64,000 nt of DNA from Tricholomella constricta (taxonomy: Eukaryota > Basidiomycota > Agaricomycetes > Agaricales > Lyophyllaceae). The stretch is from positions 434,001 to 498,000 of the forward strand of contig JAACJP010000024.1 in NCBI GenBank assembly GCA_013368375.1. Reading direction: 5' to 3'. The notes under the pieces were generated by a model. That model saw only the letters and a list, made by a program, of their open reading frames with translations, searched no databases and was not told the DNA's origin. Below, piece by piece: positions 39,601 to 48,228 of this stretch (position 1 is the stretch's first letter; each line of letters starts with the position of its first letter). The translations under genes were made by a program, and so were the position numbers.

Positions 39601-42380
39601 GGACCATCGTATTTGATTCCCGTAGCATAAGATTTCGTGAGGACAGCTCGAGTTGCTTCAAGACCAAGGTGACCGAAACGTCGGTGCCAAAGGTTCGGTG
39701 TAGGGGGCACACGAAGGTACTGAAGATCCGAATCTTGACGCACGATAGCCGGTAAAGCAATGAGATCGCCCAGGTCAGAATCGTCATGGACAGAAGGCGG
39801 AAGGACGAAGTCGAGATGGAGGAAAGAGAGTCGGCGTACCACCGTAGCGTTGATAGAAAGATCAGCGAGGTGTGGTAGAGACTCGGGAAAATGGATTGAA
39901 GTAACGTTCTTCTCGAACACGAGCCGAACATCCTTTTCCGTCATGGAGCCTACAGAGAGAAGGTTGATAGGCGCATCTGGAGCATGGAGACAGTCCGTCA
40001 AGCAGAATACTTGTTCAGTATCGTCGATGGAGAGCTTGAAGCGCACTTCGCCTCTCGCAAGGGTGGTAAGGATACCACAGTTGGCAGTACCGACCGGAGT
40101 GGCAAGTGCAGTGTCGTAAGTCCAGAAAAGATGGCGATCACGGATGATATGAACGGTACACCCTGAATCGAGGATGGCGTTAAATCTGTCGGCGATCGAA
40201 GAGAGGACTACGGGGCTAGAGGCGTCGGTAAAATCGGAATATAACGCAGATGGGGAGGATTCAGGCAGGAGATTGGCAGTCGGATCAGGGTAAAGGGAAA
40301 TGGGCTCGGTGGCCGATTCAATTTCAGCGGGTTCGACGGTTTCTACAATCGGATCAAGTGTGGTATCGGAAGTAATAGCGACATGAGCTCGAGCGCGAGG
40401 GGGGTTTGCAGCAAGGTAGCGATCTCGTCCACCCACGTCTCCTCCACCAGGTTCCCAGCAATTTCCAGCGACGTGTCCAAGAGCACCACAGTTGGAGCAG
40501 CGCGGGCGAGTGGCTGTAGAAGAGGATGTAGGAGGTTCGGCAGGAGTCGATGCGGTAGCCGGCTGGGAAGGGGTAATTGCAGAGTTGGAGGTAGTCTGAG
40601 AACGACGAGAAGTGGAGGGGTGGGCTGCAGCGAGACGACGAATGGCAAGCTCGGTGTTCAAGGCTGATTGAGCAGCGTCATGGAAAGAGATGATACCATG
40701 AGGGGGATGCGTATTGAAACCATCGCGGATAAGGGTACGAAGAGCTTCATATTCGTAAGAGCGCGGAAGACCATCAGCGAATCGTTGGACCTTCTCGAAA
40801 GGCGAGAAATCCCAATGAGAGCCCTCAACCTGAAGGACGGCCTTTCTCCAAGCATCGACATAAGAAGACACATCATTTCCGATGACTTTCCTCGAGAGTA
40901 CAGCTTCCCTGACGAGCGCGGCCGAACCAGCATCGTAAACGCCATACTTGACACGGAGAATACGAAGTATATCACGAGCAGACCGTTGAGGATTGCCCCA
41001 AGCGTCGCGTTTGGGAGGGATCAGCGAGGCAGGAGTTGGACCGAGTTTTCCGACAAGAACGAACGAGACGATGTCGTCGAGAGTCCACCAGGTCCGATAA
41101 TGTTCAAGTTCCTCATCGGTATAGTTCGAGAAATCAAGCGTAGGTGGAAGGGATGGATAGGCGGTAGGATCGACAATAAGGCCAGCGGGAGGGATATCCA
41201 CGATGTGATCGTAAAGCCCAGTCGCCTCGATGATTTGTAGGACCGCCGCGTACCACTTGGACCAGTCGTTCGCGGAAGAAAGAAGGGGGACACTAGCTAA
41301 ATTCGGGAAATCAGGTTTGGTATAAAAAGGTACAGTACGCGAAGGAGTAGATGCGTGATGTCGGGTGGGTGGGTGTGTAGGAACAGTCGGAACAGGAGGC
41401 GTAGCAGGAGTAAGAGGTAGTGCAGGTGAAAAAAGCGGTACGGGTAAAGGTGAAAAATGAGTACGCCTTTGATTTTGTGCGGAAAAAGGGCGAGTCGGAG
41501 GGGTAGGAGGTAACGATCTGGGAAGTAAAAATGGACTGTTAGGAAGAGAGGAAACTGAAATAAGAGGAGAAACAGGGGAAGGATTGTAATTTTGGTTCGG
41601 AAAAGCATGCGGGGAAGGATATGTAAAATAGGGTGGGGCAGGATTGACCGGTGTACGGGGAGAGAAAGGGGAAGGGACAGGAACTTGGTTCATAGCGTTC
41701 ATCTGAATGGGATAAATCGGAACAGGCGCGACAGGGTCGGTAAAATGTGAATGATGAACAGGAGACCCAGCGCCGGGGAGGGAAGGACTTAAAGGAAGGG
41801 AACGAGGATGAGAGATAACAGAAACCGTATGGTGAGAAGGTTGACGAATAATCGGATAATGTGCAGAAGAAACATAAGAAAGTCCCGCTGAAGAAGGAGG
41901 TGCGGGGGGGGGGGGAATCATGGATATATGCGCCGAAGGAATTGGTACCGGTGAAAGCGGAGTCACGGAAAGAAGTGGAATCGGAGGTCTAGAACGAGAG
42001 CTGTTGGAGAAAACAGATTGAGGAGAAGGGGACTTGGCTAAAACGGTTGCATTTGGTTGAACGATGGTATCGTTTGATGTAAGGGGTAAAGTTTGGGTTG
42101 TATCGTAATGGGAAATCGAGGGAACGAGTCCTTGTGTTTGAGACCAAAGATGAGATGATGCATAATGATTATTGTATGTAGAAAAAGAACTGGGATAAGG
42201 TGCGAACGACGGTGGTGGTACTTGATGCGATCGCGACCGCGGCCTAATCGTAGGTTCCGCAGTATATGGCCTAGCCTGTTCCTGGAGATGGGGAAGCGAA
42301 TCTCGTGGCGTCGAATTGCCCTGATCCTGTTGAACAGCCCTGCGTCCAAAGTTCGAAGTATTGGCCATTGGATCCAGCAC
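36669..42380 (-). CDS. Copia-1 gag-pol polyprotein
   Basis: 1903 codons without interruption. Order of domains: a long Pro/Ser-rich N-terminus (residues 1-340); Gag (about 350-620) ending in a CCHC knuckle CSNCGALGHVAGNC; aspartic protease around ILDSGCTVHIIRD (about 740); GAG-pre-integrase LWHRRFGHLGLEATRA; integrase with HMDTCGP, RSDGAGEF and NGKAERYIRTLEE as the D, D, E positions; reverse transcriptase with LRWVFDFKYNPDGS, YAPVAKLTSIRI and the catalytic PIHVDDGLVA; and RNase H with LSSTEAEYMAISHA and SKHIDIRYHFIREH. This order (integrase before RT) is the defining copia order. A 12-base G run on the plus strand (41904-41915) is translated in frame as prolines and could slip in replication or sequencing. 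Confidence 0.95.
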   Translation of the reverse strand: MLDPMANTSNFGRRAVQQDQGNSTPRDSLPHLQEQARPYTAEPTIRPRSRSHQVPPPSFAPYPSSFSTYNNHYASSHLWSQTQGLVPSISHYDTTQTLPLTSNDTIVQPNATVLAKSPSPQSVFSNSSRSRPPIPLLSVTPLSPVPIPSAHISMIPPPPAPPSSAGLSYVSSAHYPIIRQPSHHTVSVISHPRSLPLSPSLPGAGSPVHHSHFTDPVAPVPIYPIQMNAMNQVPVPSPFSPRTPVNPAPPYFTYPSPHAFPNQNYNPSPVSPLISVSSLPNSPFLLPRSLPPTPPTRPFSAQNQRRTHFSPLPVPLFSPALPLTPATPPVPTVPTHPPTRHHASTPSRTVPFYTKPDFPNLASVPLLSSANDWSKWYAAVLQIIEATGLYDHIVDIPPAGLIVDPTAYPSLPPTLDFSNYTDEELEHYRTWWTLDDIVSFVLVGKLGPTPASLIPPKRDAWGNPQRSARDILRILRVKYGVYDAGSAALVREAVLSRKVIGNDVSSYVDAWRKAVLQVEGSHWDFSPFEKVQRFADGLPRSYEYEALRTLIRDGFNTHPPHGIISFHDAAQSALNTELAIRRLAAAHPSTSRRSQTTSNSAITPSQPATASTPAEPPTSSSTATRPRCSNCGALGHVAGNCWEPGGGDVGGRDRYLAANPPRARAHVAITSDTTLDPIVETVEPAEIESATEPISLYPDPTANLLPESSPSALYSDFTDASSPVVLSSIADRFNAILDSGCTVHIIRDRHLFWTYDTALATPVGTANCGILTTLARGEVRFKLSIDDTEQVFCLTDCLHAPDAPINLLSVGSMTEKDVRLVFEKNVTSIHFPESLPHLADLSINATVVRRLSFLHLDFVLPPSVHDDSDLGDLIALPAIVRQDSDLQYLRVPPTPNLWHRRFGHLGLEATRAVLTKSYATGIKYDGPFIDSHCIPCLIGKHPQRSYDNFAHRSDRICGLLHMDTCGPFPVQTPHGKTFFHTILDDYSNYGDTSLLSSKDEAVGHYISTEAAWELKSGNRVLSVRSDGAGEFTGGELKAHFVARGINHQVTAPYAHSQNGKAERYIRTLEETAQTLIAESGLPPSFFGDAVLTSQYLRNRLPTSTLPANSTPYFVMEQKKPDLSHLRVWGCQCFALIPSELRTKGGPKRFEAIFVGYEENRVGWRIRDLNGKYHFSRDVIFNENVRGSLQYTYETRPSRPISPPTSSAPLDPLAPHSPILADTTVPPIPPPLDIPPPAAPRRSTRTMIPTLHGIDHAKIIRDRDERLVRLRAARAARSGVALPEVANAGVVHPQQSLASIQDFIALLSAQGFDPPLNDIPTLEAEAIFLYQYLAAYPDPLKRLNTAHSFNLDQPPANYSEVLLRPDADVWKAAMQREYDSLQELGVFKPTILPPGRKAIGLRWVFDFKYNPDGSIIRGKEKARIVAQGFAQRPEDYGTTYAPVAKLTSIRIVLAFAAQFNLELRTCDAKTAFLNALLSHIVFVKQIPGFPEADPSLVLLCIRALYGLKQSSHEWYSLLRRVLEDLGLIRCEVDHAVFYARFSSPPHPSVPMPSDGSDLLIIMPIHVDDGLVATNSEPLYFWLLAEMNKHFTVVDLGAASLYLGIRITRDRATRRLWLSQRPFIIDLLSQYNLLNARPSTLPLRHKLASLSDAPPNSLPDIPDSEVTVHYQRLVGSILYLSLCTRPDLAFTAMALGQFNANPSRAHLLAAKSVLRYLLGTVDLALEYNFEQTPVGNPLCVLIPDNCGMMDADWASDEDTRRSVSGYAFFLYSSLVSWSAVRQRTVALSSTEAEYMAISHAMKEALWIRQFVRSLDFPIPHPFPLLCDNQSAIEIANSDSTSSRSKHIDIRYHFIREHFRSGSFSTSWIPTSDMTADILTKILPLPLHLKHCRSLGLVTHPSFSTT

Positions 42381-42496
42381 GTGGGATCCCTCGGTGACTA
42401 TATGCGCCTGAAACGAGAGATCCAGAAGAGAAAAATTTTGTCCTCGAGCCAGAGGGACACGAAGATGTCAAAAAAGTCGTATTCTAGGTCCTAGGC

Positions 42497-42509
42497 GGGG
42501 CCCATAACC
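42497..42509 (-). other. Copia-1 primer-binding site (initiator tRNA-Met half-molecule type)
   Basis: Directly inside the 5' LTR the plus strand reads GGGGCCCATAACC, equal to the anticodon stem-loop of initiator tRNA-Met (anticodon CAT in the middle). The element RNA is complementary to it. Drosophila copia is primed in this way by the 5' half of the tRNA. Confidence 0.8.
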
Positions 42510-42778
42510 TGTTGGCTAGGATAGAATAGACTAGAATAGACAGTTAAGAATCCTCAGTGTCAATGAAAGAGAAGACGACTATATTATACCTAGAATAGAC
42601 AGTTAAGACTACAAGTCTATAAGTAACGATTATAAGAGAAGAGAATAAGTACTCACATCCTCAGTGTCAATGAAAGAGAAGACGACTGAGGATGGGAGGG
42701 CGACGCGGCCAGAATTGGTAGCAAGTGATCACGTGAGAATGATAACGTAAGTGGTGAAATAGTAGACCAAGGTCAACA
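42510..42778 (-). repeat. Copia-1 5' LTR
   Basis: 269 bp, by reading identical to the copy at 36342-36610, including the TCACGTGA palindrome (42729-42736). As the upstream LTR of a minus-strand element it should hold the promoter. Confidence 0.95.
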
Positions 42779-42783
42779 TAAAT

Positions 42784-44484
42784 AAGGCTTGCGCGCACAC
42801 GGAATCCCTTTCTTCTCATGCGTGTTCACCGATTCTTTCCTTTTCGAGCGTCTGCGCGCTTTTCTCAGACATCAGTGTCAGCGCGCTCCGCCGCAGGGCC
42901 CGCTACATTGACCCCAAACCGAGAACAGTTCAGTCTGTAAACAGTTCAAAGTGGAATTGAACACATTGCTTTTTACTCAATGTGCATCCTACATGTAAGA
43001 GAAAGCCAAAATGGTATCCCAACTTGAAGTATTATGTAGGAGTGTTCAGCATCTCGGAGGACAGGAGCACGTCCATGACCGCATCAAAAAGCTGTTCTCC
43101 TCACCATTGGGCAGGCATAGGAGAGGAGGGGTCGATCTCGGTGTAGTGCAGAGCACAGCACAAGCACCATGTTCTGATCTACCCTGTACCGCCTATGTGA
43201 AGTACAATATTCTACTAGTTTGAAGTACCGGTCTCTGCAGACACCTTGATTACAGGGTACACAACGCCCGCAAATTGCTCACTGATGTCCGTTGATAGAG
43301 CTAGAAGGCCTGTAGGTGCTGTGCACAATAACAAATCTACTAACAGCTATAGGGGGCGAGAAGTGTTAAAAGTTCCCAAACACGCAAGTGTGCCGGGTTG
43401 AAAAGGGGGTTCTGACAAGGGTGCTCGGGAATCTGAAAAAAGTATACAGGGTCGATTTTTTTGCTAAGGACGGTTTCGCTGGACTAACTAACTACATAAT
43501 CAGGCACAACTCTCAAAATGGCAATATGACATCACTTCCGCGGGCGCTTTGCCCGCGCTGGTTCAGATGCCTCACACAATCTGGACACTCTGCATATCCC
43601 TCTGCATCGAGGACTGCCTGGTCACCCCCCGAAGGCTATAATCAGCAACAGAACATCCCTGTGAAATCAGCAAATTACATACCTGCTTTACAGACAACAT
43701 CTGAGTGCCAGTCCGTGTTGTGTAGGTCCCAAATCCCGATGTTCAAAGCCTTCATTACCCGATCCATATTTGTTCTGGGCTCAATTATTCTTAATATACT
43801 GTAATACTACTACTACTACTACTATTACTTGAAATATATGTTTGTACAGTGTTTCAAAGGTCGAATTTTGACCCAAATGTGGGGGTTCCTTTTTTTTTTT
43901 TTCCCGCCAGAGGCTGGACTAACTAACACTGGTGGCAAAGCTTGATATTTTCAGTCAAAGAATCAACAAATAATGCAAAATATATTCCCCCAAGTCGAAA
44001 TATTGAACAATTATTGAATTGTTATTGAATGGGAGAAACACTTTTAGCATTCTTTGCTGATCTTTTGCTTGAAAATATTGACCTTTGCCTCCAGTGTAAC
44101 CGGGTCGACATCCGGCATTCTATTACCCGAGCACCCTTGGGTTCTGACGAAAGTAAAGACGATCCGACTCATAGTTAGTCGAACCGACGACGAGACGACG
44201 GATGCGATGGTATGCAATCGTTCCCAGCTGGAACGGGTCGGCGACGCGACTGTTGGTGTCGGGGGCGTGACAACAAGATGGACGAAGTTAATACGGAGAA
44301 CTCACGGGTTCAGGCGACGGATACGAGCTGACAGAGTCGGCGGTTACGAGTTTACGGCGGTGGCGACGGTTTAGAACGAGTTTATACGAAGAGAATGGTT
44401 CGGAGACGACAGAGACGATGGTTTTTGAGCTGCTAACTCTGAATGTGAGGGAAAATACGGGCTGTAATTCACTGGAGGACGGTA
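42784..44484. other. Retroelement-flanking region without a recognised gene
   Basis: About 1.7 kb. The short frames have no recognisable domains. Visible structure: a (CTA)n microsatellite at about 43806-43825, a T12 run at about 43892-43903, and the 15-bp word gctggactaactaac at about 43478 and again at about 43913. The part from 44090 to 44484 is rich in CG-containing gacga/cgacg words and may be remnant repeat DNA. No LTR or coding remnant could be assigned. Confidence 0.4.
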
Positions 44485-44489
44485 GGTAC

Positions 44490-44771
44490 TGTTGAAGGAG
44501 GTAACGCGCAGCGGCAGACTGAGACCGAGATGATCTAATAAAGACCGTCGAGCAGGGACGGATGATACAGATAAGGACTGGGGTCCGGTATTCAGTAGTG
44601 GTAAAGCTATAGTATTAGGCATAATACATACCTGGGGTCCGGTATTCAGTAGTGGTAAAGCTAAGGAATACGACGGAGCCCAGATGGAAAAGATATCGAC
44701 TACGGTCACGTGATAGGTAGGGAGTGCGGAACTCCGTGGTGTCTAGCGTACCCGCAAACATACCAGCAACA
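44490..44771 (-). repeat. Copia-2 3' LTR
   Basis: 282 bp. It contains a 32-bp direct repeat (44578-44609 and 44632-44663, period 54 bp) and the palindrome TCACGTGA at 44706-44713. Confidence 0.95.
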
Positions 44772-44799
44772 CTCCCACCTGTTGCAGTGCGCAACAGAA

Positions 44800-47700
44800 T
44801 CATCGGAGTTCTTCTCTCGAAAATTCCCTGACAACTCCCATCATCCGGCGGAGCCGATCCACAGCTTCTCGAGGCAACGCCTTCGTCAGGAGGTCGGCGG
44901 CCATCTCTTCAGATGGGATGAAGTTCGGCTGGATCTTCCCGTCGTAGACAGCGTCGCGTAGCCAGAACCAGTGGCGATCGAGGTGCTTGAGGCGCCCCAT
45001 GTGCTCCGGGTGCTTCGAGACCGAGATGGCCGACTGGTTATCCATGTTCAGGACCAAGGCCTTCGATGGTGGCATCCCGATGTCGGTGAGGAAGTTCCGA
45101 AGCCAGCAGAGCTCGCGGCCTGTCTCGCTCGCGGCGACAAACTCGGCTTCGGTGGTGGAGAGCGCAACGATCGATTGGAGGCGTGCGGACCAGCTGACTG
45201 CGCCACCAGCGACAAGGATGAGTTGGCCGGTGGTGGAGCGTCCATTGTCGAGATTGCCGCCGTGGTCAGCATCGGAGAACGCGCGGGAGAGGGAGGAGGA
45301 TGGAGTGGTGACTGCGGCAGCAGAGTATTCGATACGGTAGTCAAGTGTACCTCGTATGTAGCGCATAAGGTGCTTCACTGCTTTCCAATGCGCGAGGCCA
45401 GGGCAGCCGTTAAAACGACAGAGCACCCCGACTGCAAAGGCAATGTCAGGGCGCGTGCACATCGCGAGGTAGAGGAGGGCGCCGGTCGCCTGAATATACG
45501 GGTACTTGCGCATCTCGTCGACTTCCTCGGGTGACTGGGGCGAGTCAGTCTTGGAGAGGCGCACATTGGGGTCCATAGGCGTGGAAACAGCCTTAGAGTC
45601 GAGCATGTTGAAGCGCGAGAGCACTTCCAAGGCGTAAGCACGTTGGTCGATCCACAGCTTACGGTTGGGGCGATCACAGGTGACGCGCACACCGAGGAGC
45701 CCTGTTGTGGGCCCGAGGTGGCGCAGTTTGAAGTGCTTGCGCAGCTCGGCGATGACGTGGAGGATGGCGGGCCTGGACTTCGAAGCGATTGTCATATCGT
45801 CAACGTGCACGGGGATGATAATGCGGACGTCACCGCGAATGTAGACATAGACGCAGGGGTCTGAGGCGATGCGACTGAACCCCAGCGAGAGGAAGACGGC
45901 GTGCATGCGCTTGTGCCAAAGGTATGCACCCTGCTTCAGGCCATACAGGCCCTTGTCAATCGCACAGACAGGCTCACCATCGGAGGGGAGACGCACTGTC
46001 CCCGGGGGAACATTCTGGGGGAAACCGTCAGGGAACCGCATGTACAGCTCAGCGTCGACCACGCCATGCAGGAAAGCGGAAGAGATGTCCACTGATTCCA
46101 GGTGCATATCCTCGGATGCGGCCAGAGCGAGGATAGTTCTCACCGCGTTCCAGCGTGCTGTTGGCGCGAAGGTCTCGTCAAAGTCAACACCCGGGCGCTG
46201 GCTGAAACCCTGGGCAACAACACGAGCTTTAAAACGCTCGACAGCGCCGTCCTGCAGGTGCTTCACCTTGAACACCCACCTGGACCCGATCGCTCGCTTC
46301 CCTGCTGGCAGGTAAACGACACGCCATGTGCCGTTTGCCTCGAGAGCATTCATCTCCTCGCACATCGCTTCATACCAGGCAGCAGCATCCTCGCTAGCCA
46401 TGGCCTCCTTGAACGTGCAGGGATTGGTGTCGTGCATGCCCACCTTGTAAGCGCGCTGCGACGCATACGCACTGATCATGCCAACGCCTCCAAGATCGAG
46501 ACCACTCTCGACGTAAGCGCGGCCTGCCAGGAGGAGAGCCTCCTCAGAGAGAACATCGAGAGTAAGCGCCACCATTTGCTCTCCATCGTCGTTGATTTCA
46601 CCAACATCTACATCCCATAGTGGGGGCGCAGGAGGTGCAACCGCAGGTGGAGGCGGGGGCGCGAGGGCGGGGGCAGGCTGGAGCGGCGACTCTTTGGCAT
46701 CCTGGCGGCGAACGGCATCATAGTACGCCATATTGGGGTTCCACGCGCGTCGCTCACGCTGGGGACGGGGCTCGCGCACGGGTGGCGCAGCAACTGGGCG
46801 CACAGGGGGCTCTGCGATGGGAGCGGCTTGGTCATCTGCCCCAGCAGGATCTAGTGCAGCTCCCACCGGTTCTGGTGCAACTCCCACCGCTTGAGGAGCA
46901 TCTGGTGCAGCAGGGACGGGCATGTCGTCGGAGTCGTATGGCTCGAACTCATCGGAATCTGCAAACTCCGCTGGATCGGGTGGCGCAGGAGGTGAGGAGA
47001 GAGACAGCCCAGGGAAACTGGACTCGTCGAAGATCACGTCGCGTGAGATCACGATCTTCTTGGTGCTGGGGATGTATACCTTCCATCCAGCATGATTATC
47101 GGGATAACCAATAAAGATCCCATTAAGGGTGTGGCCTTGGAGGGTCTTACGCTGGTCGCGTCCAATCAGGACGTATGCGCGACATCCAAAAACGCGAAGA
47201 TGGCCAATCTTTGGCTTTCGACCTTTGTATATCTCGTATGGGGTCGTGTTTTTGGGAATAGTGGAAGTGGGTGAACGGTTGCTGACGTGACGGAAGCAGT
47301 TCAGCGCGTGGTTCCAGAAGCTGGGGGGGAGGTTCGCCTCATGAATCATGGAAGTGATGGCATCGGAGATGGTGCGGTTCATCCGCTCAGCGACACCGTT
47401 CTGCTGTGGCGTAGCCCGAGTAGAGTACTCAATGCGAATACCTTCCTCTTTGCAAAGCTTGATGAGCGCGCCCGCCGTGAACTCTCCGCCCTCGTCGTTG
47501 TGAAAGCATCTGATCTTTCGCCCTGTCTGGAGCTCGACGCGAGCTTTAAAGTCTTTGAAAGCTTCGAAGAGGTCCCCCTTCTTCAGCATCTCATACGCTT
47601 CCATCCAGTGTGAATGATCGTCAGTGAACGTCACCCAGTACATTCGACCGCTGCCATGGCTTGCCACGGGCATGGGACCATGGACGTCACTGAAGATGCG

Positions 47701-48228
47701 ATCGAGGACACCGTCCGCGCGCTCCGCCGTCTTGGGGAATGGGAGACGGTGCTGTTTGCCGTGTATACATGGCTCGCAGAACTTTGGCATGCGTGCGCTC
47801 GATGTGAGCTTGAGATCGGCAGTGAGCCCCTCATTGATGAGCTGGTCAACACGATCACGTCCGAGATGGCACATATGCCTGTGGAGGAGTGTGCGATCGA
47901 CGACGACAGTGCGCGAAGCGGTGTGTGCAGACACAGGAGGAGGTGGAGAAGTGGGGAACACAGTGGTTTTCCCGTCGAGGTATGCGGTGAGGGAGGTGTC
48001 TACCGTAGCGGTAAACACGAGTTCACGGTCGATGTTGAAGAAAACCTTGCGTCCCCGAAAGGTGACGACGAACTGGCGGTGGACGGCGAGAGTGAGGACA
48101 GATAATAGATTGTTGGCTAGGGCGGGTACAAAAAGTACGTCCGTGATAATCACCGGCCTGAGACTCGCCCCATCTTTCAACGTTCCCCCCGGTTTAAAGT
48201 GAACCGATCCCTTCCCAGCAGAGTACAC
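44800..48228 (-). CDS. Copia-2 pol (protease C-part, integrase, RT, RNase H)
   Basis: 1142 codons with the start region of this frame at GKGSVHFKPGG, the C-terminal part of the aspartic protease (ITDVLFVPALANNLLSV). Next come the GAG-pre-integrase LHRHMCHLGRDRVDQLINEG, integrase with IFSDVHGPM, HNDEGGEFT and NGVAERMNRTI, reverse transcriptase with GSRWVFKVKHLQDGA, FAPTARWNAVRTILAL and IPVHVDDMTIA, and RNase H with LSTTEAEFVAASETGRE. All catalytic acidic residues are present. Its upstream half of the protease lies in the next frame (see the gag entry), so expression as gag-pol needs a frameshift near 48290. Confidence 0.92.
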   Translation of the reverse strand: MYSAGKGSVHFKPGGTLKDGASLRPVIITDVLFVPALANNLLSVLTLAVHRQFVVTFRGRKVFFNIDRELVFTATVDTSLTAYLDGKTTVFPTSPPPPVSAHTASRTVVVDRTLLHRHMCHLGRDRVDQLINEGLTADLKLTSSARMPKFCEPCIHGKQHRLPFPKTAERADGVLDRIFSDVHGPMPVASHGSGRMYWVTFTDDHSHWMEAYEMLKKGDLFEAFKDFKARVELQTGRKIRCFHNDEGGEFTAGALIKLCKEEGIRIEYSTRATPQQNGVAERMNRTISDAITSMIHEANLPPSFWNHALNCFRHVSNRSPTSTIPKNTTPYEIYKGRKPKIGHLRVFGCRAYVLIGRDQRKTLQGHTLNGIFIGYPDNHAGWKVYIPSTKKIVISRDVIFDESSFPGLSLSSPPAPPDPAEFADSDEFEPYDSDDMPVPAAPDAPQAVGVAPEPVGAALDPAGADDQAAPIAEPPVRPVAAPPVREPRPQRERRAWNPNMAYYDAVRRQDAKESPLQPAPALAPPPPPAVAPPAPPLWDVDVGEINDDGEQMVALTLDVLSEEALLLAGRAYVESGLDLGGVGMISAYASQRAYKVGMHDTNPCTFKEAMASEDAAAWYEAMCEEMNALEANGTWRVVYLPAGKRAIGSRWVFKVKHLQDGAVERFKARVVAQGFSQRPGVDFDETFAPTARWNAVRTILALAASEDMHLESVDISSAFLHGVVDAELYMRFPDGFPQNVPPGTVRLPSDGEPVCAIDKGLYGLKQGAYLWHKRMHAVFLSLGFSRIASDPCVYVYIRGDVRIIIPVHVDDMTIASKSRPAILHVIAELRKHFKLRHLGPTTGLLGVRVTCDRPNRKLWIDQRAYALEVLSRFNMLDSKAVSTPMDPNVRLSKTDSPQSPEEVDEMRKYPYIQATGALLYLAMCTRPDIAFAVGVLCRFNGCPGLAHWKAVKHLMRYIRGTLDYRIEYSAAAVTTPSSSLSRAFSDADHGGNLDNGRSTTGQLILVAGGAVSWSARLQSIVALSTTEAEFVAASETGRELCWLRNFLTDIGMPPSKALVLNMDNQSAISVSKHPEHMGRLKHLDRHWFWLRDAVYDGKIQPNFIPSEEMAADLLTKALPREAVDRLRRMMGVVREFSREELR

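Larger units (their letters stand above)
36337..42783 (-). mobile_element. Copia-1: complete Ty1/copia retrotransposon with TAAAT duplications
   Basis: The element proper runs 36342-42778 (6437 bp), transcribed from the minus strand, and is flanked by a perfect 5-bp duplication TAAAT at 36337-36341 and 42779-42783. Both 269-bp LTRs start TGTTGG and end CAACA; I found no difference between them by reading. Between them lies one uninterrupted gag-pol. The primer-binding site (42497-42509) and a G-rich tract before the 3' LTR are present. Identical LTRs, intact duplications and an intact frame indicate a recent insertion that may still be autonomous. Confidence 0.95.

Noticed and set aside
37929..42494. 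Many plus-strand frames over the Copia-1 gag-pol
   Set aside because: They are antisense shadows of one intact 1903-codon frame and have no protein features of their own.
42497..42509. A tRNA gene fragment at the copia primer sites
   Set aside because: Only 13 bases match initiator tRNA-Met and the position directly inside the LTR explains it as a primer-binding site.
43806..43830. CRISPR-like or regulatory repeat
   Set aside because: A plain trinucleotide microsatellite; CRISPR arrays are not expected in a fungal nucleus.
46102..48202. Plus-strand frames antisense to Copia-2 pol
   Set aside because: Arg/Gly-rich shadows caused by the high GC content of pol.
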